From Earliella scabrosa (lineage: Eukaryota > Basidiomycota > Agaricomycetes > Polyporales > Polyporaceae), in assembly GCA_022605405.1 (NCBI GenBank), contig JABYQQ010000009.1:1488001-1552000 (forward strand): DNA of 64,000 nt. Direction: 5' to 3'. The position numbers and the translations under genes are program-made. Each line of letters starts with the position of its first letter. Position 1 is the first letter of the stretch. Of the stretch, positions 33,789 through 44,968 are shown piece after piece. Below the pieces are notes generated by a model. The model was not told the DNA's origin and made no database searches. It saw only the letters and a program-made list of their open reading frames with translations.

Positions 33789-36238
33789 AGAGAAGCTGGA
33801 TGGATGCGAGGCCGCAAATTCAGGACGGACGATCTGCCTTCCCCCCTTGGACGGCTGCTGCGCGGAGAAGCGTGGACGGCGCCGCGCCGCAGGCACAGGG
33901 CCCACAGCGGAGCGGTTCCCAGAGACGTCCACGATGCGTGACGGACCTGGCCGGGGGTTCCTCGAACCGTGTGTCCGCTACCGTACGCATCCGGAAGCAG
34001 ACGAGGACACGAGAAGAGGGCCCTGATTCGGGCTTCGCGTCAGCGGGACGAAAGGAGACAAGAGAGGAAGAGGCGGGAGAAGCGGACGTCCGTACGTACC
34101 AGTGCTGGACGCCGCGTCGCGCGGGAGAGAGGCCCGAGGGGATAGGGCCGTTTGTGCGTGCACGATGGTCGGCGATATAGGCATAGTCGAGCACCAAAGA
34201 GCGAGGGGACGTCAGCGAGAGACTCTTGGACACATCTGACCCGGCGGTGTGTCATGGGTTCGCACTGCTGTGGGAGCGGATGGGATCGCTGGGAGGCGCG
34301 GCGCGCCGAGCGGGGACGGTGCGAAGACCGCGAGGGACGTTGGGCGGCAGACTCTGGCGGAGAGCGGCGGGACAAGACGAGCCATCGGTACGCGGAGGGC
34401 GATGTACGTTCGATGACGAAGCGCGGCGTGCGGACGAGCGTGCGCTCTGATGGATATCGCGAGGACATCCATGGCCATGGGCTGTTTGCGCTGTTTGCGA
34501 TGGCGCGGGACGTGGGAGGCGCTGACGTCGTGGCTGAGCGCTCTATGACCTCCTCGGGGCGCGCCTTTGTCGCGGGCTGAACGGAGCCGGCGCGCGCAGG
34601 GATTGGGCAGGGCGGCGGGGGCAGGGCGGGCAGGTCACACCTTGGCGAGAAGATGAGAACGCGCGGCGGCGGATAGAGCAGTGGCCGGATGCGGGACGCA
34701 CCTTAACGCTTGAGCTTCAGGCAGCTGGCGCTTCAGGCGGGCCTATTCTCGGCAGCTGGGAGCAGGAGGCACTGGCGCAGGCGCTCGCTGGACGTAGGTT
34801 CACGGAGGGAATCTAAGGTTTGATGTGCAGCTCGAGATCTCGGTGCACGCCGTCGAACAAGGTTCCATCCGAGTGGAGTGGAAGACGAAGGGGCACTGGG
34901 ACTGGGAGCGCAGTATGAACGCGGGACTGTCCGCTTCGCTATCGCACGGACCTAGACGGTCACGGGCGCGTCCTTGATGAGGCCGAGGACCTGCGAGTGC
35001 GGTGCCCGCGTTGCGAGCTAGAACACAAGAACAAGCAGCATCTGCATTCAGAGGCGACGCAGGGACGTCGCCGGGGCAAGTAGATGCACAGGAACCGGCC
35101 ACGGCGGACGGAGGGTGAACGCACGAGGACGGCTGCTCGCTGCGGGACGCCGTGTCGTGTCGGGCGCACAGGATAGTCGTTCAGCACGCCAAATACGGTT
35201 TGCGACCCAGCCCAGGGGCCTCTGGCGTCAGCACCCTGTTTCGGGGCTGATGGAGGCGAGCGCGGAGGAGGTTCATGAACGCGGATGTCGCGATCGAAGG
35301 ACGAATGCGAGGGCTCGAGTGGGAGGCGCGTATGATAGGAAACCGGACATGAGGGACGTGAGTCACGAGAAGCAGCCGGGCGGGCGCACGGGAGAGGGAG
35401 CAGATTCGGGCGTAGGAGCACGAAGAGAGGATTACAGGGAAGCGTGGTCCAAGGCATGGGCGACATGCGTCTACATGCGTTCGCCATTGAGTGCCGCCGG
35501 CCGCGGCACCCCCAAGGTTTGCGTTCGCCCTTGCCTCCGCCCGATGGGACGGGTCCTGGGCGGATTAGCCCCGTTCTTGGTCAGCCCTGGGCCACCCATT
35601 CGACAGCCATATCAATTCAATCCAGTCCGCACTCACGCTCGATGGGAATGAACGCTCTTCTGTCGGCTCAACCCAACGCGATTAATCTTGCACTCGCCAG
35701 CACACCGGGCGCGCCTATGCCCCGGCAGAGACGACAGCGGTCTGCCCACTGCTCGAACGGGGCGTGTGCAGGCGGCGCGTGCACGGCGGGCTGCGAGGGT
35801 GTCGGCTGGTGAACCTGGTAACCTTATACGATTGCCTAAATTGCGAGAGAGTGCATGGCGGTGGCGCGCGGCGGGACATTGTCAGACAAAGAGCACCGTG
35901 CGCGCCCGCGGTGTGTGTGTTGTCGCGCACTGGACGGGGGGCGATGGTCGCGAATGAAGGCAGCGTGCGGTGGGAGAGTGCGAGAGCTCAGCCTGGGACG
36001 GACGCGGAGGGGCCATCGGGGAGATCTGCAGAGAGAGCCCGGGCTCGAGCCGAAGTATGGAAGAAGCGCGGGCGATGGGGAAACGCAAGAGGTCAAAAAG
36101 GCGAGCTCGACCCTCTCTGTGCCCGTCTCTCTCCCGGACGGTCATCATCGCGGCCGACGCGGAGCCCTCGTCGCTGCTCGTCCCAGTCCCAAACAGCCCT
36201 CGCCTGCTGCAGATGCTCGTGCACGAGCGTGCTGCATC

Positions 36239-38323
36239 ATGGACACGGCCCACCACTACTCTGTCTCCGGCCTCGTGTATCACCCGCACCCGTCCCTCAA
36301 CCCGCCACATCCTCCCTCGATCCCTGACTCCGTCCCCCCTCATCCGTCTTTCCCTCCAGACATGTCCTGGCGACAGAGCCACTCCTCTCCATCTCATTCA
36401 CACTCTTCCCAGCCCCCGCATCCCCAGATGCAGCCCATGATGCCCCATACGCAAGATCACGTCCCCGACTATGCTCATTCTTCCGCACAACAGCCCTTCA
36501 TTTCCCGCCATGCCCCCGATGCCTACTCAAATCACCCTCCAACATCTGCCGTCGATCCTGGCTCCTCGTCCCATCCCCTCGCCTTTGAGTCCCCTCAAAT
36601 CGAGAGCAGCATCGGTCCAGACAGAGGTCTCCCCCGCCGTCGAGCCCTGCGTCTTTCAGACAGAGTCCCGAGCCATGGAGAGCTTCCAGACTATGCAACC
36701 ATCTCCCAGTCGTACGCAGTGCGTCCCATCTTCTCTCTTTCTTTGTCGCTTCTTTCACTAAGTCCTGGCTGTATGCGCGCGCAGCACCCCCAAAACCCTG
36801 CATACGTCCCCCAGCCCCAGCAAGGCTCGCGTCCCCAGACTCCCACACAGCAGCCCGTGTACCAGCTGTCCGACCAGACAGCCGGCCAGCCCTCATTGTC
36901 AACGCCGGACGGTTACAACCGTTTCGACAGCTTGTCCCGCGTGCCCGAGTGGCGTGGCTTCTTGCCCCCAACACAATCACGCTCCGCATCTGGCTCTGCC
37001 GCATCTGCGTCCTCGAACCCTCGTTCGGCCTCGCCCGCACTCAGCGTGGCGTCCGCTCTCACGTCGGTGTCCTCCTCGGCCTCTGCGCCCAACTCGTTAG
37101 GAGCCACCGCCTTCTCGCCTGACGGCGGCCCTCCCGCCGAAGCTAACGGTCGGAAAGAGCCTTCAAAGAAGAAGCGGCTGTGGAACATCGATCGCTTCAA
37201 CATCTGCCAGTACGCCGAGTTCCACCCTGGTGTCAAGCAGGAAGACATCGCTGCCAGGTTCGGCGTCGAGCGGAGCACTGTCAGTAAGATCCTCAAGCAG
37301 AAGGCTCGATGGCTGCATGTATCGCCCCAGGAGGATGTGCTTGTCGCGAAGCTACGGTATGTTGTCATTCTTGCTTTGTCTTTCGCATCTTGTCATGCGC
37401 TCATCCCCCATGCAAGACCCTCCAAGTTCCCCTCCCTCGAGCGGCGTCTGGAGGAGTGGGTCAAGCTCGCTTCCAAGGCGGGCAAGACCCTCACGGACTC
37501 CGTGCTGCGTCAAAAAGCGCGCGAGTTCGGTGACGAGATGGGCTACACCCCGGACAAGTTCAAGGCAAGCTCCGGCTGGCTCGAGAACTTCAAGCACCGA
37601 CACGGCATCCGACGCGGTGTGTGGCACGGTAACGGCACCATCGACCAAAAGCACCGCGCGTATGGGACAGGCTTCATCCCACCCAATCCGGACCCCGTCA
37701 CGGCCCCGGGTACGTACACGATCCATCAACCTTCGCCTGCGCCCATGGAGGAGGCCCCACACCCACACCCCGATCAAGACATGGGCGTCGAGTCCGAAGA
37801 TGACGACGGCAGCCCTGGTGGGATGTCCATGAACGCGCCTGTCATGCATTCCTCTATTCCGCTGCAGCAGTGGCCCCAGGTGGGCGACCAGTCAACTGCC
37901 CACGGCGAGCCGTCCGCAGGGCCCGAGTCGTACTACACCTCAGAACAGCCGCAGCAGCTCGAGTACCCGTCCCACCCTGAGCCCGTCGCGCCTGCAGAGG
38001 GGGAGCCGCCAGAGATGGCCCTCATGCCGTCCGCGACGCCGGTCGCGATCCCGCTGAACGGAGATGAGAACAGCGGGGAGCAGGTGTACGTGGTGCCCGT
38101 CATGCCCGAGGTGATGCCCGAGCAGACGGTGCCGACGCTGGCCGAGGCCGAGGTCGCGCTCGACAAGGTCATGCTGTACATCGAGCATAGGGGGATCGAG
38201 GAGGTCCTGGACGAGGACGACTACAAGTTCCTGATGGGCATCAAGTACAAGGTGTTCGGGAACATGGCCGGGCGCAAGTACGACCCACCGTATGGCGGCG
38301 ACCGATCCCGCGCCGGCTCATAG
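36239..38323 (+). CDS. CENP-B-type HTH DNA-binding protein
   Basis: Exons 36239-36718, 36785-37356 and 37417-38323 give 652 aa. The N-terminal 300 residues are Pro/Ser/His/Gln-rich and disordered. Then come a CENP-B N-terminal helix-turn-helix (KKKRLWNIDRFNICQYA ... GVERSTVSKILKQKARWL) and a Tc5/CENP-B-type second HTH (RRLEEWVKLASKAG ... SSGWLENFKHRHGI). The rest is acidic and Pro-rich, ending in a helical segment around ALDKVMLYIEHRG. The DDE transposase domain of pogo/Tc5 elements is absent, so it looks like a domesticated DNA-binding protein of the CENP-B/Abp1/Cbh class or a transcription factor. The first intron (66 bases) and its exons are in the same frame, so its splicing is not forced by frame. 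The upstream frame is open to 35855; I chose the ATG at 36239 because upstream residues look untranslated. Confidence 0.82.
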   Translation: MDTAHHYSVSGLVYHPHPSLNPPHPPSIPDSVPPHPSFPPDMSWRQSHSSPSHSHSSQPPHPQMQPMMPHTQDHVPDYAHSSAQQPFISRHAPDAYSNHPPTSAVDPGSSSHPLAFESPQIESSIGPDRGLPRRRALRLSDRVPSHGELPDYATISQSYAVRPIFSLSLSLLSLSPGCMRAQHPQNPAYVPQPQQGSRPQTPTQQPVYQLSDQTAGQPSLSTPDGYNRFDSLSRVPEWRGFLPPTQSRSASGSAASASSNPRSASPALSVASALTSVSSSASAPNSLGATAFSPDGGPPAEANGRKEPSKKKRLWNIDRFNICQYAEFHPGVKQEDIAARFGVERSTVSKILKQKARWLHVSPQEDVLVAKLRYVVILALSFASCHALIPHARPSKFPSLERRLEEWVKLASKAGKTLTDSVLRQKAREFGDEMGYTPDKFKASSGWLENFKHRHGIRRGVWHGNGTIDQKHRAYGTGFIPPNPDPVTAPGTYTIHQPSPAPMEEAPHPHPDQDMGVESEDDDGSPGGMSMNAPVMHSSIPLQQWPQVGDQSTAHGEPSAGPESYYTSEQPQQLEYPSHPEPVAPAEGEPPEMALMPSATPVAIPLNGDENSGEQVYVVPVMPEVMPEQTVPTLAEAEVALDKVMLYIEHRGIEEVLDEDDYKFLMGIKYKVFGNMAGRKYDPPYGGDRSRAGS

Positions 38324-38564
38324 CGCGCGGCGCTGCCTCGACCTGGCGGGCTTCTGCAGCGGGCGCGCAGGGTCGCTCGTGCGTTCCCTTGCCGCCTGCG
38401 GTCGTCGAAGCTGGATGGGACCTGGGCCCGCCAGGCGTCCAGAAGGTTTGTATGACGAAAAAGTTTCTACTCTGCACTGTACTCTCCTGAACTCTCATGT
38501 CGGGCTCTCTCATCGTCGTTTGTTCTTGCACATGGACTTGTCACTCATCCACAGCATCGTTCCA

Positions 38565-38672
38565 TGCATCATCATCATCATCATTCTCATCATCGTTCTC
38601 AGTCTCAGTCCCGGTCTCCATCCCAGTTTCCGATCCGGTTCATGTCCACGTCCACGTTCACGTTCACGTTCC
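38565..38672 (+). repeat. CAT triplet and ACGTTC hexamer simple repeats
   Basis: A run of CAT triplets is followed by CAGTCTC and CCACGTTCACGTTC tandem words. The cluster probably lies in the 3' flank of the CENP-B-like gene. Confidence 0.6.
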
Positions 38673-39164
38673 ACATTTCATATAGTGCAGCGGCTCGCAA
38701 GTCACGTCTCCATGCATGATCAGCATCTAAGTTTGTCCCCCCTCTCCTCTCCACTAGTACCGATGTACCGATTTTGCATCCACTCCGTTATCGAATGCAC
38801 CCCGCCGGCAGTGGCAGTGGCACTAGCCCACCTCTGTCTCTGCCTCCCTCCACCCTCGCACCCCCGCTCCTTTCTCCGTTCGCGATCCGCCGTTCTATTC
38901 ACATTCATGTGCATATCCCCCATTCTCGTTAACTTCCTCTCTCATCCACCCCACCCCCCGTCCCGTCCACGCACGCCCACCTTCACGTCCGCGCGTCACG
39001 TACTGCATCTCCGTTTCTCCGCATCGATATCAGCATGCATGCATCATCGCACTCAACTGTTCCACCAGCCACCGTATTACCCACATGTCTGCCCATCTGC
39101 CTGCCCCCCGCACCCCACCACAACCCCCCATGTCATGTCTTTCTTAGCACGTAGGGTCGCCCGC

Positions 39165-39225
39165 ATCCGTATACACCGTACACTGCCCCGTACACCCGTA
39201 CATCGTACACCGTACACGCCCGCCC
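39165..39225 (+). repeat. CGTACAC-type degenerate tandem repeat
   Basis: Seven or so copies of a CGTACAC/CGTACAT heptamer with variable spacing. Each contains GTAC, so the tract is partly palindromic. Confidence 0.55.
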
Positions 39226-40201
39226 GGTCGTCTGTCTGTCATGCATTCCCGTCTTCCTCCCCGTCCCCACTTCCCCACCGCCGCCCTCCACCTTCTCATG
39301 TCACATACCCTCGTCCGAGTCGCTCTCCCCGTTGTCCGTCGCTTTGTTTATGGCATCCTGCATTCCGCTATTCAGACTGCTGTCGAGTGTGTATGGCTCG
39401 TCGAGAACCGACGGAGCGCAAGATAAGACCCGCCCCACAAAGTCGCAGACTACACCATGAGCGTACAGCAGCGTCGGGGCCATCGGCTATGTGAGGGTCG
39501 GCTGGTAGCGTACACAGCCCTGCGTGGGTCGCACGTCGGCAGTCCGCAGCGTCCTGTCTGACAGGGTACGGGAAGGAGAGAGCTTGATGGACCCAACGGT
39601 CAGGCATCCTTGGACCTTGGCTGACATGGATACATCGGTGACGGGCGGAACGATGCGGGTCGGATTTGGGTGGTCGCGCTCGGGTGCCAGGGTGAGTACA
39701 AGGGTCACTGGTGGTTCGACTGCTTGGTATTTCAGAATCCGGACGCGCGGGAGCGTAGTAGCGTACGGTATCCAGGCGACCCGAGTGGACGGTACGCGAA
39801 CGGGCTTCGCAGGTGCTCCGTGCAGGCCGCGGACCACAGCCCCCCTGCTACCGAGAGCCGAGGAGCCGTGCGCGGAGCGATCGCTGCGTTGTGGTTTTGG
39901 GGGGCTTCGGGCGGCGAGGTTACGTGTTGTGTTGTTGAGGGAGAAGGAGAGAAGACGTGGGCATGGGCTTGAACGTTGAGGCGGACGGGTGGACGGGTGG
40001 GGACGGGCAGCATTGACGACATGGGAGCGGGCGCGGGGCTGGGTAACGTTAGCTGTGAACGGTCGGTGAGTTATTACTTGTCTGGGATTCGGAGGGGAGC
40101 GTGCCCGGTCGTAGCGGGGTGCGAGGACTGCAAGAACGCACCTCGACATCGGGACGATGATGCAAGGTTGTCCGTGCATGGCGTTGCTTCGGCGGGACCG
40201 C

Positions 40202-40901
40202 TCACGACTTCTTGGGCTTGGGTGCTTTCGCCTTCTCCGCCGACGTCCTGTGTGTGGGAGAGAGATTGCGGTAGGGATGGCGATGGAGATAGAGGTAGAG
40301 AGATGTGAGATCGCTGGGCGGAGACGCGAAGGGAAGGGGAAGGAGCAGAGCGAGGGGACGCACCCTTCCATGGCGACGTTCTTCATGATGGTCAACTTGC
40401 CAGAGGAGGCGGCGGCGGCGACCTGCTGCTCGATGCTCTTGTTGATCTTCGCGCTCAGCTCCTGCGGCAGGTCATTAGCACTGGCGTTGGCATGAACGAC
40501 AGCCCCTCGCGCCCGTTCTGCCACCACGCGGTTCGCTCTGATCTGCTCGGATCATGCAGTCCTCATTGTGTTTTTACTCGTCCTTGGTTTCCATCCAACT
40601 GGACTGTCCATAGTTTTCCGCCGACTCTCCGACTCCGTGCCCGTCCGCGGGCGCAGCAGCGCCTGCAGATCATTGGGCAGAGGATCCCGCGCACGTACAG
40701 CGCCGACAATGTCCCAGCTCGATCTCGACGGTCGTTGCGAAACGCTCGGCTCACCTTGTGCAAGGCAGCCTGTTTGACCGCGGCAGCTTTCTTGGGAGCG
40801 ACGTACCGCTTGCCTTTCTTCGGTGCGGCGGCAGCCTTCTGCGCATGCCGCCCCGACGAGTTCTTCCCCTTCGCGAGGCCTTTCGTCTGTCCCTGGACCA
40901 T
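40202..40901 (-). CDS. Small basic UPF0390 (DUF2462) family protein
   Basis: Three minus-strand exons, 40901-40755, 40461-40364 and 40247-40202, give 96 aa. The N-terminus is Gly/Lys/Ala-rich (MVQGQTKGLAKGKN, APKKGKRYVAPKKAAAVKQ). It is followed by a conserved helix, INKSIEQQVAAAASSGKLTI, and a Lys-rich end (KAKAPKPKKS). This layout matches the small eukaryotic UPF0390/DUF2462 family, whose function is poorly known; basic composition suggests the nucleolus or nucleus. The first intron is long for this window (293 bases). The second is about 116 bases. No TATA box is obvious. Confidence 0.8.
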
Positions 40902-42263
40902 GGCGAGCTCGGTGAGAATCCGATGTCGGGCGGGGGCTGTGCGGGAAGCAAGTCGATGACGAGAGCGAGGGCGAGTCCGAGGACGACCTTGGGTCCTGAC
41001 GACGTCGGGAACGTGAGGTTCGGAGGCTTGAGCCCTTGAGCCTAAGCGTGCGTGTCGCAGAAAAATGCCGGATCTCGATCGAGGCCTCCGAGCTAGCCGA
41101 TTGACCCTAACCCTGGAAAGCTTTCCCTTTCAGGGCTGCGAAGGGCTCCGAGCGAGGCGAGTACGCGACCTCTTCCATCATCACCTTCCGAGTCGTTAGC
41201 CCCCGCGACCCTCGTAATGACGGCTTCGAAAGCATCTCTCTGCGTGCGGGATGGACTGTCCGGCTGGACTTCTCTGAGAGCTAGCGTCTCTCTTCAGTTT
41301 GAACTGTTGAACGAGCTTCGTGATGGTTCTACGTATGTGTTCCTTACTAGGGATCTGTCATCCGATCGATGGCTACTGCAAGTTAGCGCGTACAACATTG
41401 GCTGGCAGATTACCGCTCCATTCGAAGACATCTCTGGTAGTGTGCATCAGCGTTTGGATTGGTTCTCCCGTCGGAGCTGACCGTGTTTCATGTATTTCCG
41501 TCACAGTGCTTCGTGGAAGGGTCTGGGACACATGTGCGCACTCGCGACGCTACCATCTGCATCGATGCAAGGTACAAACCGCGTCTCAAGGAGCACCATG
41601 ACGACAAGTATTAAATATGGAATCTAGCCAGCGTACCATCCTCCGTACGAAGCACAAGGCAACTGGTGAGGCGACGTGCCAACAAGCCACGATGCATTGC
41701 CGCGTGCTCTAACATCATATTCCGGGAGTTAGGACAAGGTGCTGTGGTCCGACTTTGGGAGTTTGACTACAGTGCGAGTCCATAGTCCGCCGCCGCCACT
41801 GGTGATGGCGCTTATGGTCTAGTCCGCAATGCACTTGCACTTTGTGATCGACACATGTCATCGCCCACCACTCGAGGCGTTCTAATAGACAGATGCGACC
41901 AGAGCTTCCTTCAGGAGACGACTGTGGGTTGGCGTCCAGTCTCAGACACAAAGGTGTATGCTCTATCGATTGTTTTGCAATGCGACCATGCTTATATGTT
42001 TCTATCTTCACACAGGCATCCATCTATAGACGATGCAATCTGCGAAATTCGTGCATGATCGACCATATGCAGGTAACCTTGCGAGAATTCAGCGGGACGA
42101 GCTCCGAGTGGGGCAAACCTTGTAAATGCGAGTCGGTCAGTAGCATGATGGCAGCCGCATTCGTACTCTTGCAAATTCATGGACACATCATTGATGAAGG
42201 TGACGCGGAGGCCTATAAGCCTGGGTGCAGGCCTGTTCAACCCGAGTCCCCTCTGTCCCACAC
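40902..42263. other. Region upstream of the membrane protein gene
   Basis: No gene was resolved. An open plus-strand stretch at 41217-41480 reads GWTSLRASVSLQFE, which loosely recalls the AALSLQFYG of the downstream membrane protein, but the rest does not align. A signal-peptide-like MMAAAFVLLQIHG begins at 42146 and could belong to a missed first exon of the next gene. Confidence 0.4.
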
Positions 42264-44082
42264 ATGGCAAACACACCCTGGACGTTCAGCATAGAGGATA
42301 CGAGCTCCGTCATTGCCTACTCTCCTCATGGTGCGTGAAGAGGCTCAGGATGTGAGCGTGTGAGCTCACGTTCTACTCAAGGGGATGGAGGAAGCGGTGA
42401 ATGGACCAGCACAGGATGGCAACCGTGGTTCTCTGACATTGGGTTCATGCCTGGGGACAAGCAAGCCCTAGACGGTACCGGCTCGTCTCTTCACATCACC
42501 GCATTTCCGGGCGCGGCGTTGTCCTTGCAGTTCTATGGTGACATATCAATGTTCTGCACGGATGAACATTTCTTTGGCTGACACGATGCGCACTCTCTCC
42601 TCCCACAGGGACGGGCATCGCACTGTATGGGAACGCTACTTGTCCGTATGACGTCGCTGTCGACGACGCCCCTGCCACAACCCAGGACGCCACCTATGGG
42701 CGGCTCTACTTTGACAATACCTTGGTGAAGGGCATGCACACTGTCAAGCTGACCGCTCACGCGTCCGAGAGTAACCCGCTCTCGTTCGATAGGGCTGATA
42801 TTCTCCTCACCGACGCGTGCGTGATCCTTCTCGAGCATGCTCACGTGTGATGATACTGACATGTTAGTCGTAGTCCCCCTCGATGGAATACGTTCCTTGC
42901 CACACAGACCGACGTTGTTGACTATGATGACAACTGGCACCTGACCTCCGATTGGCAAATTCCTAGCAAGTCGAACCCGATGCCATTCTATCAGAAGAAC
43001 AAGGCATCCAATACTGCAAGCTTTACGACGTCATTCCAAGGATCGGGGATCGCGTTGTATGGAGCTCGAAATTGGGGAAACGGGCTGTACACGGTGGTAC
43101 GTGAGCCATCGAGATCCTCCCGCCTCACCTTCAACTCAATGTGACCCGCGACGCAGACTCTCGATGGCGTCAAAAGCCAGTACAACTCGAGCACCATGTG
43201 GTTGATTGGCGACGTCTTGATGTTCTACCAGTTCGGACTCGATCCGTCAACAACCCACAACGTCACCTTGACCGCGAGCGGAGTGCAGACCGACTTCCGC
43301 TTCAATTCTCTAGTGGTATTCACCCCCAATAATACCGAGTATGTGTTCCTCCGATCGTTCGCCAGTTACTCAACTGACTATGTCGGCGTAGTGTTTCGTC
43401 CATTCCAGGGGCAACGTCTCCGTCTCCCAATTCCAGCAGGACAATTCCGACCTCGCCCACGTCACCAGGGTCTACAGATGGTCCTGCATCGCCTCAGGCG
43501 TCGACGCAGCGCCCCAACTCTGGGGTGATTGCGGGTGCTGTGATCGCTGGTGTCGCCGCCCTTGCTATTCTCGTTGCGATCATCTTCTGGTGCATGCGTT
43601 ACAGTCGTCGGCGCCGCAACTCGGAGACATTCCGCACCACGCCTTCTCCCGTTACCCTCCCAATCAACCAGACGGGGCCGCCCTCGCCGGTCACATCCCA
43701 CTCCGGACTGACGTGGTGTACGACAAGCTCTCCAAGTCGGCGGCCTTCGAGCAAAGGTCAACCTCCGAGTCATCGCCCTCAGCTGCCTCCTGACCTGCCG
43801 CCCACCTCTATGCTGGAGAGTGGCGAGAGGTCTCTGAGCCATAGTGCTCATGATGGCGCACCGACGTTTTCGGCCACTGTCCCCGTAGCGGTCCCGGTTC
43901 CTGCGGCCAGCGTACCGGCTCGGTCGAACCCTGCCGAGACCTCGTCGAGTGTGCTCGTGGAGCGGCTTGCCCAATCTATCGCCGACAGGATCAACTCGAA
44001 TCGCGGGAACAGAGAGGACGTCTCGACATATTCGGGCTATGAACGCGAGCGGTTCGGACCTCCGCCGCAGTATGAGTCGTAG
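42264..44082 (+). CDS. Single-pass membrane protein with two related ectodomain repeats
   Basis: Six exons, 42264-42330, 42382-42537, 42609-42816, 42868-43096, 43157-43338 and 43437-44082, give 495 aa. The ectodomain holds two beta-sandwich-like repeats. Each has a W...F tract and a GxGIALYG strand (GTGIALYGNATCP and GSGIALYGARNWG) followed by a VTLDG/VAVDD turn. After a Ser/Thr/Pro stalk (PTSPTSPGSTDG) comes one transmembrane helix, GVIAGAVIAGVAALAILVAI, then a basic stop-transfer CMRYSRRRR. A 145-residue cytosolic tail ends in GPPPQYES, a PPxY motif. This layout is common among uncharacterised agaricomycete membrane proteins; a ligand-sensing or wall-sensing role is only inferred. No signal peptide is present from the ATG used. 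A first exon from 42146 joined through a weak GAG acceptor would add one. Confidence 0.75.
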
Positions 44083-44968
44083 CGTCTGCAGCGACACCTT
44101 GTCACTCTTTGCCGTGTTGTTCGTTTACCCTAGGATATCTTTGCATCTTTCCTGTCCTTTCCCTTCTCCATGTCTTTTACGGTCCTGCCAACACTCATTG
44201 CACACTCGACGTCATCATTTTCGTTCACATCGTACTACATCGCCTCGAAACAGAAGGATGTCATTGTGCCATACTTTGTTTGCTGAATAGACACCCGCAA
44301 GACGGGTGACTCATGCATATAGTTCTGCCTGCAATTCTACTGACGAGCGGTGCGTTGAACAGTCCCCTGTGCCAACCTTGAACGGAGATGTCTGCAGCAC
44401 CGCTAATTTGATAGTCATAGCGATAAGTTGCTGAACGACTAGATCGCAGCACTGACATGGAAGTAAGTCCGGAACGGACAGAGACACTCCCTGACCTCGA
44501 GACCGCCAGAACATAACAGCGGCAACAAGCTGGCTCGGATCCGGAATGTCGCCTGCAGTCTCTCTACATGATGCTGCCAGGTATTGTAATGAGATAGATG
44601 CCAGAACGCTGTTATAGATGTGCAAAGTATTCCGAGCTAGCATGCAATGGTTCAGAAATAGGCTGTGTGTGGGGTTCAACGTTCAGTCACTTCGGACGAG
44701 CGATGTAGGATGGAGTTTCTCGACGCAATTGTGGCATACAATACATAGTCCAGAGCAGCGATTGTAGCTCCCCATATCTTCACTATCCTTGGAGCACTTG
44801 CACAGCTTATAGCAGCACGTTTCATGGGAGAAGGTCAACAAGCAAGTGAGTGGGAAATGGACGAAATGTCAGTGGATGAGCGTCTGAGGCGCCGGTGCTC
44901 GGGAAACCCCGGCGACGGCAAGCGTCAGAGCAACATCCTTGCTCTCTGCCCGCAACGTTGGCCCAGCT
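44083..44968. other. Intergenic region before NDUFA9
   Basis: This is the 3' flank of the membrane protein gene and the promoter of the complex I subunit gene. No further gene was seen. Confidence 0.5.

Larger units (their letters stand above)
31639..36238. other. 4.6-kb GC-rich region without a resolved gene
   Basis: Many long open frames overlap on both strands, but they are Arg/Ala/Gly/Ser-rich and show no family motif, as expected from stop-poor GC-rich DNA. It holds the POP2 3' UTR and a long leader/promoter of the CENP-B-like gene, plus several simple repeats: CCCAT repeats near 31900, G-runs near 32125-32156, CATAA repeats at 32958-33000 and a GGC run near 33768-33786. A long non-coding transcript or 5' UTR is possible but not shown. 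Confidence 0.5.
38324..40201. other. Region between the CENP-B-like gene and the UPF0390 gene
   Basis: No gene was resolved. It contains the 3' UTR of the CENP-B-like gene and, at the right, that of the minus-strand UPF0390 gene. Simple repeats are frequent: CAT triplets near 38565-38596, ACGTTC hexamers near 38641-38672 and CGTACAC-type repeats near 39165-39225. From about 38.7 to 39.3 kb the plus strand is strongly pyrimidine-rich. Confidence 0.5.

Noticed and set aside
33515..34180. A 221-codon open frame in the GC-rich block
   Set aside because: It begins at a GTG, is dominated by Arg/Ala/Glu from GC-rich codons and has several comparable frames on both strands.
35855..36238. Extension of the CENP-B-like protein to an upstream start
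   Set aside because: The frame is open, but the residues are Arg/Gly-rich and unlike the Pro/His/Ser-rich protein that follows. The ATG at 36239 is a better start.
38292..39494. A 400-codon open frame downstream of the CENP-B-like gene
   Set aside because: It overlaps the real gene end and is made of His/Pro/Ser/Arg runs encoded by pyrimidine-rich simple repeats.
41217..41480. A degenerate second copy of the membrane protein gene
   Set aside because: Only a short SVSLQF-like stretch resembles the downstream gene. The rest does not align, so this is not claimed.
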